The notes under the pieces are model-generated. The model was not told the DNA's origin. It did no database searches and was given only the letters and a program-made list of their open reading frames with translations. From Candidatus Stahliibacteriota bacterium (lineage in GTDB: Bacteria > Hydrothermota > Tepidihabitantia > B3-TA06), in NCBI GenBank assembly GCA_030592225.1, contig JAUVJT010000025.1, positions 1 to 16,904 on the forward strand: a stretch of 16,904 nucleotides of DNA. Direction: 5' to 3'. This document shows positions 5,991-14,146 of the stretch, in pieces. The position numbers were made by a program, and so were the translations under genes. How positions within the stretch are numbered: position 1 is the stretch's first letter; each line of letters starts with the position of its first letter.

Positions 5991-6985
5991 CTTTCCGACC
6001 TCCTTACCAGACACTCAGGTGGGGTCCCCGCAGTTTTTGGCTGCTTGATCAGCGTCAACTTCCAGGCAAAAAAACCTATTTGAACATCCGGGATATACCC
6101 GCAGCCTGCACCGCAATCAAAACCCTGGCGGTACGCGGCGCACCGCTGATCGGGGTGGCGGCCGCTCTGGCAATAGCGCACGTTGCCCGCAAAGGAGCCG
6201 GTCGCAGGAAGCTTGCATCGGGAATTAAACGACTGGCCGCAACCCGTCCCACCGCAGTCAATCTCTTCGTTGCCCTGGACAAAATGAAGGCCGCCGTTGA
6301 CAAAGGATACTCAAAAGACGAAATCGTCGAGGAGGCCAGGGAGATGTGGATGCAGGAGGAACAATATTCCATGGCAATGGCCGAGCACGGTCAAAAACTT
6401 ATACGCAAGACCATGGCGGTAGGCACCTACTGTAATACGGGAGCATTGGCTGCACCAGGGCTGGGAACCGCACTGGGAGTAATAATCCGCGCCCATCTTG
6501 CAGGCAAGAAAATCGAGGTGACGGTGCCGGAGACTCGCCCTTTGCTGCAGGGCGCTCGCCTGACCGCATGGGAACTCTCGCAGTGGAAAGTTCCCTACAC
6601 CCTGGTGACCGAATCTGCCCTGGCCAGCGTCGTTAAGGATTTGGACGCCATTTTCGTGGGTGCCGACAGAATAGCGGCGAACGGCGACACCGCCAACAAG
6701 GTGGGGACCCACGGCCTGGCCATACTTGCCAGACACTTCAAGGTGCCCTTCTGGGTTGTGGCGCCTTCATCCACCGTGGATATGGATGTAAAAAATGGAG
6801 CCGGTATCCCTATAGAGCGCAGATCAGCCGATGAGGTGAAAACGTTCGGCCTGTGCCGCACGGCGCCCAGGGATGCCCGGGCGTCAAATCCCGCCTTTGA
6901 CGTAACCCCTGCCGGCTTGATATCAGGGATAATCACGGAGAAGGGTGTACTTTCCCCTCCGTACGGCAAAAGCCTGCGGCAATGA
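5975..6985 (+). CDS. mtnA: S-methyl-5-thioribose-1-phosphate isomerase (MtnA)
   Basis: It isomerises 5-methylthioribose-1-phosphate to methylthioribulose-1-phosphate in methionine salvage. The 336 residues from ATG 5975 fit the family. Hallmarks are TLRWGPRSFWLLDQRQLP near the N terminus, VRGAPLIGVAAA, TYCNTGALA with catalytic Cys153, VPETRPLLQGARL, and FVGADRIAANGDTANKVGT with catalytic Asp231. It ends with VTPAGLISGIITEKGV. The ATG lies in the loop of the HU terminator and places about 12 residues before 'TLRW', as in B. subtilis MtnA. An in-frame GTG at 5933 would overlap HU. AAGGGGGG (5965-5972) could serve as a ribosome-binding site but is locked in the stem. The stop overlaps the next start (ATGA). 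No other salvage genes are in view. A distinct aldose-phosphate isomerase role cannot be fully excluded. Confidence 0.9.
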   Translation: MRPPFSFRPPYQTLRWGPRSFWLLDQRQLPGKKTYLNIRDIPAACTAIKTLAVRGAPLIGVAAALAIAHVARKGAGRRKLASGIKRLAATRPTAVNLFVALDKMKAAVDKGYSKDEIVEEAREMWMQEEQYSMAMAEHGQKLIRKTMAVGTYCNTGALAAPGLGTALGVIIRAHLAGKKIEVTVPETRPLLQGARLTAWELSQWKVPYTLVTESALASVVKDLDAIFVGADRIAANGDTANKVGTHGLAILARHFKVPFWVVAPSSTVDMDVKNGAGIPIERRSADEVKTFGLCRTAPRDARASNPAFDVTPAGLISGIITEKGVLSPPYGKSLRQ

Positions 6986-8301
6986 ATATTTATCTCTTAA
7001 CGATACTCCTTGCACAACCCATACTGCCTGAACTGCCTGTGCCTCCTGAACTTTCCCCATCACTGGAAAGGCCCGTGGTCGTTCCTCTTGAGCACGATAC
7101 CCTGGGGGTAAGATTGACCCTGGGAGCGCCCCTGGGGTTTAAGTTGTTTACCAGGCAGGACGATCCCCGGTTTTCCCACCGCACGAGCTTGTGGTTTGTT
7201 CAAAGAACCGACCACTTCTGCGGACGCCAGCACGCTGCAAGCATGGCGCTTGTAGCCAGTCTTAATCAGGTGCAGATTGTCTCCGGAATAGAGGCGGTGC
7301 GATTTGAGAATACAGTCCCCCTTGAAGACTCTGGGGCACAGTGGCCTCGTTCATACGCAAACACCTCCCTTGAAGGGCTGTGGCACAGGCAAACCCTGCT
7401 TGCCGGCATAGAGGCGCAAGCCTACTCATCCACTATGAGCGCAACCCGGCGCACCGGAGGACAGACAACCGCCCGGTTCTTTGCCGATATGCCGTGGGCC
7501 AGAGCGCTTTCCAGCACCCAGGCGCGCTTAGATCCTGAAGGACTGGTCGTCCTGTCGGACGCCTTTTTTCAATACCAGGCCGGGTTCATGCTCATTACGC
7601 CGAGCCTGCAGGCGCGCCTGCATCCGCATGAAGATAACCTGTTGGGAGCCGGGGCGAGCCTGAATTTGATTGCCGTACTGGGCACCCTTTCGGTAGAATT
7701 TGAAGGTTCCTATCGCCGTCAAAATCCCGTACTGCTGGATTCGGCATTGCTTGGGCCCGTTCAAGCAGGCATTGTCCCGCAAACACGAAGCCGTACCCTG
7801 ACCGATCAGCTCCGCATCGGGGCAGGCTACGAAGGCGTTGAGTGCTTTGTCTTTACTGAGCAGGGCGAGGGCGTTTTTTGGCAGTCTGACCTGCAGGGAC
7901 TGCCCGCTATAGGATCGAGCGACTTTTCCCATACCGGTGCACAGGTGGAAACCAAACTGGAACGAGGCAGACTCTCAATGGCAGGCACGCTGCGGTTTCT
8001 CTTTGCAGAACCACAGACCCCGTGGACGCCGCTGTGGGAACTCAGGGACTCCATGTCCGTTAGATTCAGCCCATTTGCGGCCTTCGTGCTTATTCAGGCA
8101 GCGGACGAGCGCAGAAGCGAGGAAGCATACCAGTCCGCTTACGCCTTGCTTGGATGCGGGGTGTTTTATGAACGAGAACCTTTTCGCGTACTCCTGCGGG
8201 CGGACGATTTGCTTGACCGCCGGCCCCAGCTCTGGCCCGGCCTGGCCGAAGAAGGACGCCGACTCAGCTTATCGGTATCCCTGTTTGCTACCGAGTGTTG
8301 A
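6982..8301 (+). CDS. Hypothetical exported protein, probable outer-membrane beta-barrel
   Basis: I do not recognise a named family. The 439 residues begin with a short hydrophobic stretch (MNIYLLTILLAQP) that could be a signal peptide, followed by a Pro-rich segment. The rest alternates hydrophobic and polar residues in strands of 8-12 separated by turns with Gly, Asp and Asn (for example the VRLTLGAPLGF, LEGLWHRQTLLAGIEAQAY and SLNLIAVLGTLSVEFEGSY regions). This pattern fits a transmembrane barrel. There is no obvious terminal aromatic, since the protein ends SLFATEC. The ATG overlaps the mtnA stop (ATGA), so translation is probably coupled to mtnA. Its last 136 bp overlap, on the opposite strand, the 3' end of the pseudouridine synthase gene. 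Confidence 0.65.
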   Translation: MNIYLLTILLAQPILPELPVPPELSPSLERPVVVPLEHDTLGVRLTLGAPLGFKLFTRQDDPRFSHRTSLWFVQRTDHFCGRQHAASMALVASLNQVQIVSGIEAVRFENTVPLEDSGAQWPRSYANTSLEGLWHRQTLLAGIEAQAYSSTMSATRRTGGQTTARFFADMPWARALSSTQARLDPEGLVVLSDAFFQYQAGFMLITPSLQARLHPHEDNLLGAGASLNLIAVLGTLSVEFEGSYRRQNPVLLDSALLGPVQAGIVPQTRSRTLTDQLRIGAGYEGVECFVFTEQGEGVFWQSDLQGLPAIGSSDFSHTGAQVETKLERGRLSMAGTLRFLFAEPQTPWTPLWELRDSMSVRFSPFAAFVLIQAADERRSEEAYQSAYALLGCGVFYEREPFRVLLRADDLLDRRPQLWPGLAEEGRRLSLSVSLFATEC

Positions 8302-9116
8302 TGTTCTTTGCGGGCCGCTCGCTCGTTAATTTCTGTTCCCCTGCGACGTGAATGCTTCACCGCACTGCGAAGAGACGACACCTCTTCGGAAGTCAGCTCG
8401 CGTGCCTTGCCCGGCGCTAAGCCGCCCAACTTGACGGGACCGAAAGCCACCCTGACCAGTTTGATTACGCGATGCCTGAAGCGTTCAAACATCCTGCGTA
8501 TCTCGCGTTTCCGTCCCTCCCTCAGAGAGAGTTCCAGAATACGAGGTGAGATAACCTTCACGCCTGCAGGAAGTGCCGGACCGTCGTCAAGCATAACCCC
8601 TTTCTTGATGGCGGCAATCGTTTTAGACGAAGGGGGGCAATCGAGAGTCACCTGGTAGCGCTTGATGACGCCGAATTTGGGATGAGTGAGGCGATGACAA
8701 AGCTCCCCGTCGGAGGTCAGCAGAATCAACCCTTCACTTTCCTTGTCCAGGCGACCCACCGGGAAAACCCTCCCAGAGGTCGGGACAAGATGAGTAACCA
8801 TATTTTTGTGATGGGGGTCGCGTGTGGAGGCAAGCACCCCGCGGGGTTTGTTGACCGCCCAGTACTCGAACCCCGGCCCGAGCCATTGCTTCCGTCGTTC
8901 GTCATAAACCCCGCGGAAACTAGCCCGGTAAAGAACGGTCCGGTCTATATCGAGCACGAGTATCTCGTCCCGCTCACGCAGAGATTCTCCGAGCTTTGCT
9001 TCGCGCCCGTTAATCAGTATCCTGCCTTGCTCGATCCACTCCTCGATTCTGCGACGCGAGGCCACCCCCCAGTTGGCGAGAAATTTCTGTACCCGTGGAG
9101 GTTGATTATTACTCAA
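8166..9116 (-). CDS. Pseudouridine synthase, RsuA/RluB/RluE/RluF family
   Basis: It isomerises a specific uridine in rRNA to pseudouridine. Residues of about 6-60 are an S4 RNA-binding domain (VQKFLANWGVASRR, then GRILINGREAKLG). The catalytic domain carries GRLDKESEGLILLTSDG (121-137) with catalytic Asp124, and EGRKREIRRMFE (200-211), a family signature. Which rRNA position is modified cannot be read from sequence; RluB-like is my guess. From about residue 252 to 316 the protein is a low-complexity basic tail rich in Arg, Ser and Lys. The last 45 or so residues are encoded opposite the barrel gene. The start is a TTG (9114-9116) that overlaps the TPR gene's TAA (9109-9111) by 8 bp, so it is translated in an operon with that gene. 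Confidence 0.93.
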   Translation of the reverse strand: MSNNQPPRVQKFLANWGVASRRRIEEWIEQGRILINGREAKLGESLRERDEILVLDIDRTVLYRASFRGVYDERRKQWLGPGFEYWAVNKPRGVLASTRDPHHKNMVTHLVPTSGRVFPVGRLDKESEGLILLTSDGELCHRLTHPKFGVIKRYQVTLDCPPSSKTIAAIKKGVMLDDGPALPAGVKVISPRILELSLREGRKREIRRMFERFRHRVIKLVRVAFGPVKLGGLAPGKARELTSEEVSSLRSAVKHSRRRGTEINERAARKEHQHSVANRDTDKLSRRPSSARPGQSWGRRSSKSSARRSTRKGSRS

Positions 9117-11520
9117 GGGTCTGCAGCCTTCTCGTTATCTCGATACGCTGACGGTCTATCCGCACCTCAAGCGCCGCCTCCTGGAGAAGGTCCCTTGCCT
9201 GGCTGATTTGTCCCAGCAGGCGAGCCGCGTCGGCGGCTCCTATCAAGGCGTCTATACGCAACTCCGAGCTTGCCGGGAAACGCGCCGCCGCTTTTTTGTA
9301 TGCAGAAAACGCGTCCCCGAGCTTGCCCGACGTGCGGTCGATGGCGGCACGGTGAAAAAGATAGTCCGCCGTTTCACCGAACCGGTTGAGGTAACGCTTC
9401 GCGTAAGAGCCGGCTGCCGTAATGTCGCCTTGCGCAAGCTTGACGTCTACCCCCAGAAGAAATGCCTTTTTAAGAACAGAGGAGCCCGAACTCTCGCCGA
9501 CAGCAACCCCGATAAGATCAACCGCGGTTTGATAGTTGCCCTGGGAGTAGTAAATCTGAGCCATGGCAAGAATAAAGGACGCCCTGTCCGCGGCATCACG
9601 ACTGGTTTCAGAAAGCTCACGGTAAACTGAAAGAGCCTCTGCGTCGCGCCCCAGGGAAAGCAAAAGCTCGGCCAACTCGGTCTGGGAACGAAGGAGTACT
9701 GCAGAGGCAGGGGAAAGCTTCGGGATGTCACGATAGGTTGCGATCGCATCCTCTGTCTTTCCCAGCCTGCGCTGACAGCGCGCCTTGTATTCCAGAGCTT
9801 CCGGCGCCGCCTTGGAATTCGGGTAACGGGAAAGCAGCTTGTTCACCTCGTGCATAGCCGCAATGCAGTTGCCCGCTTCTACGTACTCAAGAGCGACCTG
9901 CAATTGCAATTCGGGATTGTGGGCCGCGTCCGGATGGCGTTCAATATATTTCTTTAGCATGGCAATCCGATCGGGATAGACACCAAGAGCAAGGCGGCTC
10001 TCCTCGATGGCAAGCATGATGTCTTCTCTCGCGGCAGCAGAGGTAGTCAACGCCAGCGCCCGGCGGAAGGCTTCCACCGCCTGCTTATGTCTGCCTGCCT
10101 TTGCAAGAACCTCGGCCTTTCTTTTGAGCGCCCGCTGGGAAAGAGAACCCTGATTTACGGCTGCAAATTCTTCCGCCGCGAGCAGATAATCGCCGCGACG
10201 AGCGGCAATCTCTCCCAGATAGTAGCGTGCTTCGTTTACGATAACCTCGTCGTCGGTGGCATCGAGCAAGGCTTTCAAGCTGACCTCCGCCGAATCGGTC
10301 TGACCGATATAGAACAGACTGCGGGCGGCAAGCAGTCTTGCCGTTTCATCCGCCGCCGCCTCGGGATAGCGGGCGAACAATTCTGAGAAAACCTCCAGGG
10401 CGTCCCGATACCTTTTGCGGGCAAAATGAGTCTCGGCGAGAGCGCGGAACAGAACCGGGCGGTATTCGGAATCTAGTTCGATACCGGTCTCTATCATGCC
10501 GGCGGCGCTGCGTAATCTGCCCCGGTCACGTTCGATGATACCCAGGAGAAGATAGGTCGGCGCGGCGAAAACACCCTGGGGGCAGTCGTCAAGATAATCC
10601 TGTCCTGATCTTTCAGAACCCCTCAGATCTCCTGCGAGATACAACGAAACCGCATGTCCATACCTGGAGGCTTCGTTGTCGAGTCGGGCATAAAGTGAGG
10701 CTGCCTGGCTGAAATCTCCTTCCTGCAGAGCCACGCAAGCCAGGCTGTAGATGCGCCGGGTGCTGTCTTCGAGCTGGGAGAAAAATTCCCTGGCTTCGCT
10801 GACGCTGTCGATGCTGAACGCCGAATACCCGGCCAGATACAGCGCCTCCTCACGATACCAGGTGCCCGCAGGGTAGGCTGCCGCATCCTGCAGGCGATCT
10901 TTTACCAGTCCAGGGCTGGCCGTGTTGAAATCGGTGGCGGCAAGCAGGGTGTTGATTTCTTCCGCTGGAAACTTTCCCTGGTTGAGATCCTTGAGATTCA
11001 AAAACACATTTCGTGTCCCCTCATAATGTTTCTCCTTGTACAGCGACCACCCCAGATAATACAGAATATCCAGAGGAGGATCGGGATGATAGATAAGCGC
11101 TCTGGAAAAGGATTTACGGGCCGAGGCGTAGTCCTTTACGAAAAACGCATCCAGTCCGAGCAGAAAACTGGTGCGTCCAATCTCGCTGCCCGATACGGCA
11201 AGATTCTGAGCGCGCAGCAGAATGGCCTGGGCCAGTTCCTCATCACCCAGTTCCCGCCCTATGCGGCTCTTACGCAGCAGGAAATCCATCTGGAGAGAAA
11301 GACGGGGATCTTCCAGCATGGCCACGTTGTAGCAGGCGTTGGCTCCCTCCGCCCGAGCGGAAAGGGCGTATGTGTCCCCCGCGTTTATAAAGTCACTGCC
11401 CCAGAGGAAGGAGGCCAGCAGGATCGAAAGAAAACCGTACCTTAACCGCTTTGGGAACAACCGGACGGCCCTTGATCTTGCGGGCAGCAGCCTGTAAGGG
11501 TTTTTTCTCTCGCAACTCAA
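9109..11520 (-). CDS. Large exported tetratricopeptide-repeat protein
   Basis: 803 residues. A basic N terminus and hydrophobic core (RYGFLSILLASFLWGS, about 28-43) look like a signal peptide. The rest is almost entirely TPR-like helical pairs (for example YYLGWSLYKEKHYEGTRNVF, FRALAETHFARKRYRDALEVF and AMAQIYYSQGNYQTAVDLI). No enzyme domain is seen. Such proteins act as periplasmic or envelope scaffolds, and the partner is unknown. The called start is a TTG (11518-11520) with only a weak AGGA upstream. A TTG at 11458-11460, preceded by AAGGG, would give a tidier signal peptide. The pseudouridine synthase gene follows with an 8-bp overlap. A promoter at 11873-11900 would give a leader of about 346 nt containing repeat copy C in antisense. 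Confidence 0.75.
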   Translation of the reverse strand: MSCERKNPYRLLPARSRAVRLFPKRLRYGFLSILLASFLWGSDFINAGDTYALSARAEGANACYNVAMLEDPRLSLQMDFLLRKSRIGRELGDEELAQAILLRAQNLAVSGSEIGRTSFLLGLDAFFVKDYASARKSFSRALIYHPDPPLDILYYLGWSLYKEKHYEGTRNVFLNLKDLNQGKFPAEEINTLLAATDFNTASPGLVKDRLQDAAAYPAGTWYREEALYLAGYSAFSIDSVSEAREFFSQLEDSTRRIYSLACVALQEGDFSQAASLYARLDNEASRYGHAVSLYLAGDLRGSERSGQDYLDDCPQGVFAAPTYLLLGIIERDRGRLRSAAGMIETGIELDSEYRPVLFRALAETHFARKRYRDALEVFSELFARYPEAAADETARLLAARSLFYIGQTDSAEVSLKALLDATDDEVIVNEARYYLGEIAARRGDYLLAAEEFAAVNQGSLSQRALKRKAEVLAKAGRHKQAVEAFRRALALTTSAAAREDIMLAIEESRLALGVYPDRIAMLKKYIERHPDAAHNPELQLQVALEYVEAGNCIAAMHEVNKLLSRYPNSKAAPEALEYKARCQRRLGKTEDAIATYRDIPKLSPASAVLLRSQTELAELLLSLGRDAEALSVYRELSETSRDAADRASFILAMAQIYYSQGNYQTAVDLIGVAVGESSGSSVLKKAFLLGVDVKLAQGDITAAGSYAKRYLNRFGETADYLFHRAAIDRTSGKLGDAFSAYKKAAARFPASSELRIDALIGAADAARLLGQISQARDLLQEAALEVRIDRQRIEITRRLQTLE

Positions 11521-11547
11521 AATACTTGATCCTGCATATAAATGTAC

Positions 11548-11577
11548 CTACAACATCCTAAGGAAAGCGTCTTGCAT
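11548..11577 (-). CDS. Possible 9-codon upstream ORF before the TPR gene
   Basis: ATG (11575-11577) follows a strong GAGGAGG (minus strand, 11588-11582) at good spacing and encodes MQDAFLRML before TAG (11548-11550). It is in the same frame as the TPR gene, whose TTG lies 27 bp beyond the stop. It may be a leader peptide, a coupling device, or the old start of the TPR gene cut off by the TAG. Its expression is inferred only from the ribosome-binding site. Confidence 0.3.
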   Translation of the reverse strand: MQDAFLRML

Positions 11578-11614
11578 GCGGCCTCCTCGCATCATATCAG
11601 CACGTTAATCGCCC

Positions 11615-11790
11615 AGGAGCTTGTTCGAAATTAACCAGAGCCTGCCCCGTGAGGCGCTAATTTTACTGCGCCTCATAGGGTACAGAGACACAGAGTCTGG
11701 GGAAAACTCGCAGAGGTAAGTTATGTAATTCAAGGACTTACCGCAATTAACTTCTCTGCCACCGAAGGAGGGCGACCGCAGGGAGCCCTA
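11615..11790 (+). repeat. Hairpin repeat, copy C (full length)
   Basis: Same order as copy B: AGGAG, TGTTCGAA, AACCAGAGCCTGCCCC, a hairpin (arms 11650-11657 and 11668-11675, loop TAATTTTACT), TAGGGTACAGAG, about 77 bp of loosely similar sequence, then GAAGGAGGGCGAC and GCAGGGAGCCCTA (11764-11790). The middle holds its own inverted repeat, GGTAAGT and ACTTACC (around 11715-11742). Together with the promoter at 11873-11900 it accounts for most of the gap 11521-11916. Confidence 0.75.
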
Positions 11791-11872
11791 ATCTGCGAGA
11801 ATCTGCGTAATCTGTGGTTATTCTCATACAGCCTCCTGGAGACGGTATGAGGACTTTTCCTCAACCAACCCT

Positions 11873-11900
11873 ATAATATTGAAAATTCCCCCCTGGTCAA
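11873..11900 (-). promoter_or_regulatory. Sigma-70-type promoter, probably for the TPR/pseudouridine synthase operon
   Basis: On the minus strand: TTGACC (11900-11895, 5/6), 16 bp, TATTAT (11878-11873, 5/6). It lies between the acyl-CoA ligase stop and the TPR gene and points at the latter. The expected start is near 11866. Confidence 0.5.
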
Positions 11901-11916
11901 GGCAGCCCGATGAATG

Positions 11917-13620
11917 CTAAACCTTGACCGGTTTCTTGGCGAACAGGTAGCGCTTGACCTTGCGGGTGGTGGTTTTGGGCAGCTCCTCCTCACGCAATTC
12001 AAAATGTTTGATGCGCTTGTAGTCGGCCAGCCTGGCGCACTCCTGTCTTATTTGTTCACGCATGAACTCTTCGAGCTCTTTCTCGGTGATGTCGGGTTTC
12101 TCCGCATCGAAAAGCTCGTAGTTGGGCACGATAACCGCGTGAACCTCCTCGCGGCCGGTGGCTTCGTTGTGATGACCATAAACCAGTATCTCGGCGGCGT
12201 ACTGGTTTTGCCCCACTATCGCCTCTATTTCCTCCGGGTACACGTTTTTGCCCGCGGCGGTTACTATCAGGTTCTTGACCCGGCCGGTTATGTAAAGCAT
12301 CCCCTTTTTATCGAGTCTTCCCAGGTCTCCGGTCTTCAGCCAACCGTCTTCAGAAAGCACCTCGCGGGTGGCTTCCGGATTCTTGTAGTAGCCTTTCATC
12401 ACCGACGCCCCGCGCACCACGATTTCGCCGTTGCTGTTCTCGTCCGGATGCTCTATTTTGACCTCAAAACCCGGAACGGGAGGACCAACCGATACGTTGT
12501 CCGGATTGGCCAGTCTGTTTACGGAAACGATTGGAGACGTTTCGGTAAGACCGTACCCTTGAAGAACGGGAAGACCAAGGCGTTCCATAAAGCTTGACGC
12601 CCAGGGAGCCAGGGCAGCCGCGCCCGAGATGAGGTAGCGCACCTTTTCCATTCCCATGGCCTTGCGCACGCTTCCGAACATCGCCTTGGGTATCCCCTTG
12701 GCTATTTTGCCAAGGCTCATACCGGCATTGAACACTAAACGCTTGAACCCCGACGACTCGCGCACGTTTCGCTGCACGCCCTGAACTATCTTTTCGAAAA
12801 GAAGGGGCACTCCAAGTATGATGGTAACGTCGTTTTGAGCCATGGTATCCAGGATGTCCTTCGATTTCAGGCTGGGCGAGAAAACGATTTTGGCACCAGA
12901 ACAAAGAGGGGTAAGGAAACCGCACGTTGCCTCGAAACTGTGATGCAAGGGAAGTATGGAGATAAACGTGTCTTCTTCACCGTAGTCAAGCGCCTGGTAG
13001 CCGCCGGAAATGTTGGAGCCGATGTTGCGGTGGGTAAGCATCACGCCCTTTGCCTGCCCGGTGGTGCCGGAGGTGTACAGTATGGCGGCAAGCTCCTCGA
13101 TGTCATCCGGCGGCTCGATGGGATCGAGTTCTGAACCTTCGGTGATAAGAGCTTCTAAGGAGAGCCACCCTTTGGGTGTCTTACCCATGGATACCTTCTT
13201 GAACTTTCGGTCTATCTCCAATAACGCCTCATCCACAGTTTCGGTGCAAGCCTCGGTGGAGATAACTCCCCCGGAATCCGAGTTGCGCAGGATGTGGCGA
13301 ATCTCGGGAACCTTGAGCATTCTGTCCAGCGGCACAACCACGCATCCCGCCCACTGGACGGCAAGATAGCTTGCCTCCCAGTCAGGGCAGTTTTCTCCTA
13401 TGAGACCGATTTTATCCCCGGGTGAAAAACCCATCTTGCGAAGGGAACGAGTCAGACTCTCTATGCATTCATGCAGTTCCCCATAGGTAAATTCTTGCCG
13501 CATCCCCTCTCTTTCCATAAGAAGCGCAGGTTTATCGGGGCGGAGCATGGCCGAGCGGCGGAACATCCTCGGCAAGGTCTCCACCTTAAGCGGATCACGC
13601 ACTGTGGGCACATCCATCAT
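11917..13620 (-). CDS. AMP-forming long-chain acyl-CoA ligase
   Basis: It activates a fatty acid to acyl-AMP and then acyl-CoA; cytoplasmic or membrane-peripheral. The 567 residues show all landmarks of the adenylate-forming family: the P-loop YTSGTTGQAKGVM (182-194), the HHSFE region (226-230), GYGLTETSP (355-363), WLKTGDLG (427-434), GRVKNLI (446-452), and a C-terminal LPKTTTRKVKR with the presumed catalytic Lys554. The overall layout resembles long-chain (FadD-type) ligases more than acetyl-CoA synthetase, but chain length is an inference. AAGGAGG lies just upstream of the ATG. It is the last gene of the hpf-hprK-EIIA operon, 25 bp after EIIA. No terminator is obvious downstream. Confidence 0.93.
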   Translation of the reverse strand: MMDVPTVRDPLKVETLPRMFRRSAMLRPDKPALLMEREGMRQEFTYGELHECIESLTRSLRKMGFSPGDKIGLIGENCPDWEASYLAVQWAGCVVVPLDRMLKVPEIRHILRNSDSGGVISTEACTETVDEALLEIDRKFKKVSMGKTPKGWLSLEALITEGSELDPIEPPDDIEELAAILYTSGTTGQAKGVMLTHRNIGSNISGGYQALDYGEEDTFISILPLHHSFEATCGFLTPLCSGAKIVFSPSLKSKDILDTMAQNDVTIILGVPLLFEKIVQGVQRNVRESSGFKRLVFNAGMSLGKIAKGIPKAMFGSVRKAMGMEKVRYLISGAAALAPWASSFMERLGLPVLQGYGLTETSPIVSVNRLANPDNVSVGPPVPGFEVKIEHPDENSNGEIVVRGASVMKGYYKNPEATREVLSEDGWLKTGDLGRLDKKGMLYITGRVKNLIVTAAGKNVYPEEIEAIVGQNQYAAEILVYGHHNEATGREEVHAVIVPNYELFDAEKPDITEKELEEFMREQIRQECARLADYKRIKHFELREEELPKTTTRKVKRYLFAKKPVKV

Positions 13621-13645
13621 TCTTCCTCCTTAGAATATTAACGAT

Positions 13646-14035
13646 TCATTTACCAAAATTCTGTATACCTCGCTGGCCGGCTTCAATGGTTTTGCGGAGC
13701 AGCTCCTCGCCGGAGAGGCGAGTGCGATAACTCAGGTACGTAACCAGCATGGACAGATTTACGCCTGTTATGAATACCAAATCCGGATGAGAAGGAATCA
13801 GCGAGCGTGCGGCGGTAAAACAGCTGCCGCCTGCAATATCTATAAAGATATATACCCCATTATTGGCGCCTGTCAACCCCTGTTTGAGTTTCTCCTGGAA
13901 CGCCGGAGCGCTCAACTCATCGTTGGATATGATAACTACCCCTTCTTGGCGGCCCGCGATTCGCTCGGCGGCAGAAAGCAACCCCTGGGGAAAAGAACCG
14001 TGACCTGCGATTACGGTGTGAATACACCCGCTCAA
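13646..14035 (-). CDS. PTS EIIA component, mannose family
   Basis: A cytoplasmic phosphocarrier of the EIIA-Man fold. Key features are TVIAGHGSFPQGLLSA with the phosphorylated His12, SNDELSAPAFQEKL, DIAGGSCFTAARSL (consensus D-x-GGS-P), and ITGVNLSMLVTYLSY (consensus GvNLPML). I chose the TTG at 14033-14035, which gives 129 residues, the normal domain length. The frame stays open to a TTG at 14092, but the added 19 residues are basic, unlike the family, and lack a good ribosome-binding site. No EIIB, EIIC, EIID or HPr is nearby. With hprK upstream this fits a regulatory PTS rather than sugar import. It ends 25 bp before the acyl-CoA ligase. Confidence 0.88.
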   Translation of the reverse strand: MSGCIHTVIAGHGSFPQGLLSAAERIAGRQEGVVIISNDELSAPAFQEKLKQGLTGANNGVYIFIDIAGGSCFTAARSLIPSHPDLVFITGVNLSMLVTYLSYRTRLSGEELLRKTIEAGQRGIQNFGK

Positions 14036-14146
14036 GCCATGTTCTCTTTTCTGCGGTGTTTTGTGTGACTGACGCCTGGAAGAGCAAAACAACGGACGAC
14101 TGCGCTGCGAATTCGATTACTCGAACCTGTACAGCTGGAACCTGAA

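Noticed and set aside
8682..9206. 174-codon + strand open frame
   Set aside because: It is antisense to the pseudouridine synthase, whose catalytic motifs are intact on the other strand.
11914..12597. 227-codon + strand open frame
   Set aside because: It is antisense to the well-supported acyl-CoA ligase gene and is a by-product of its codon bias.
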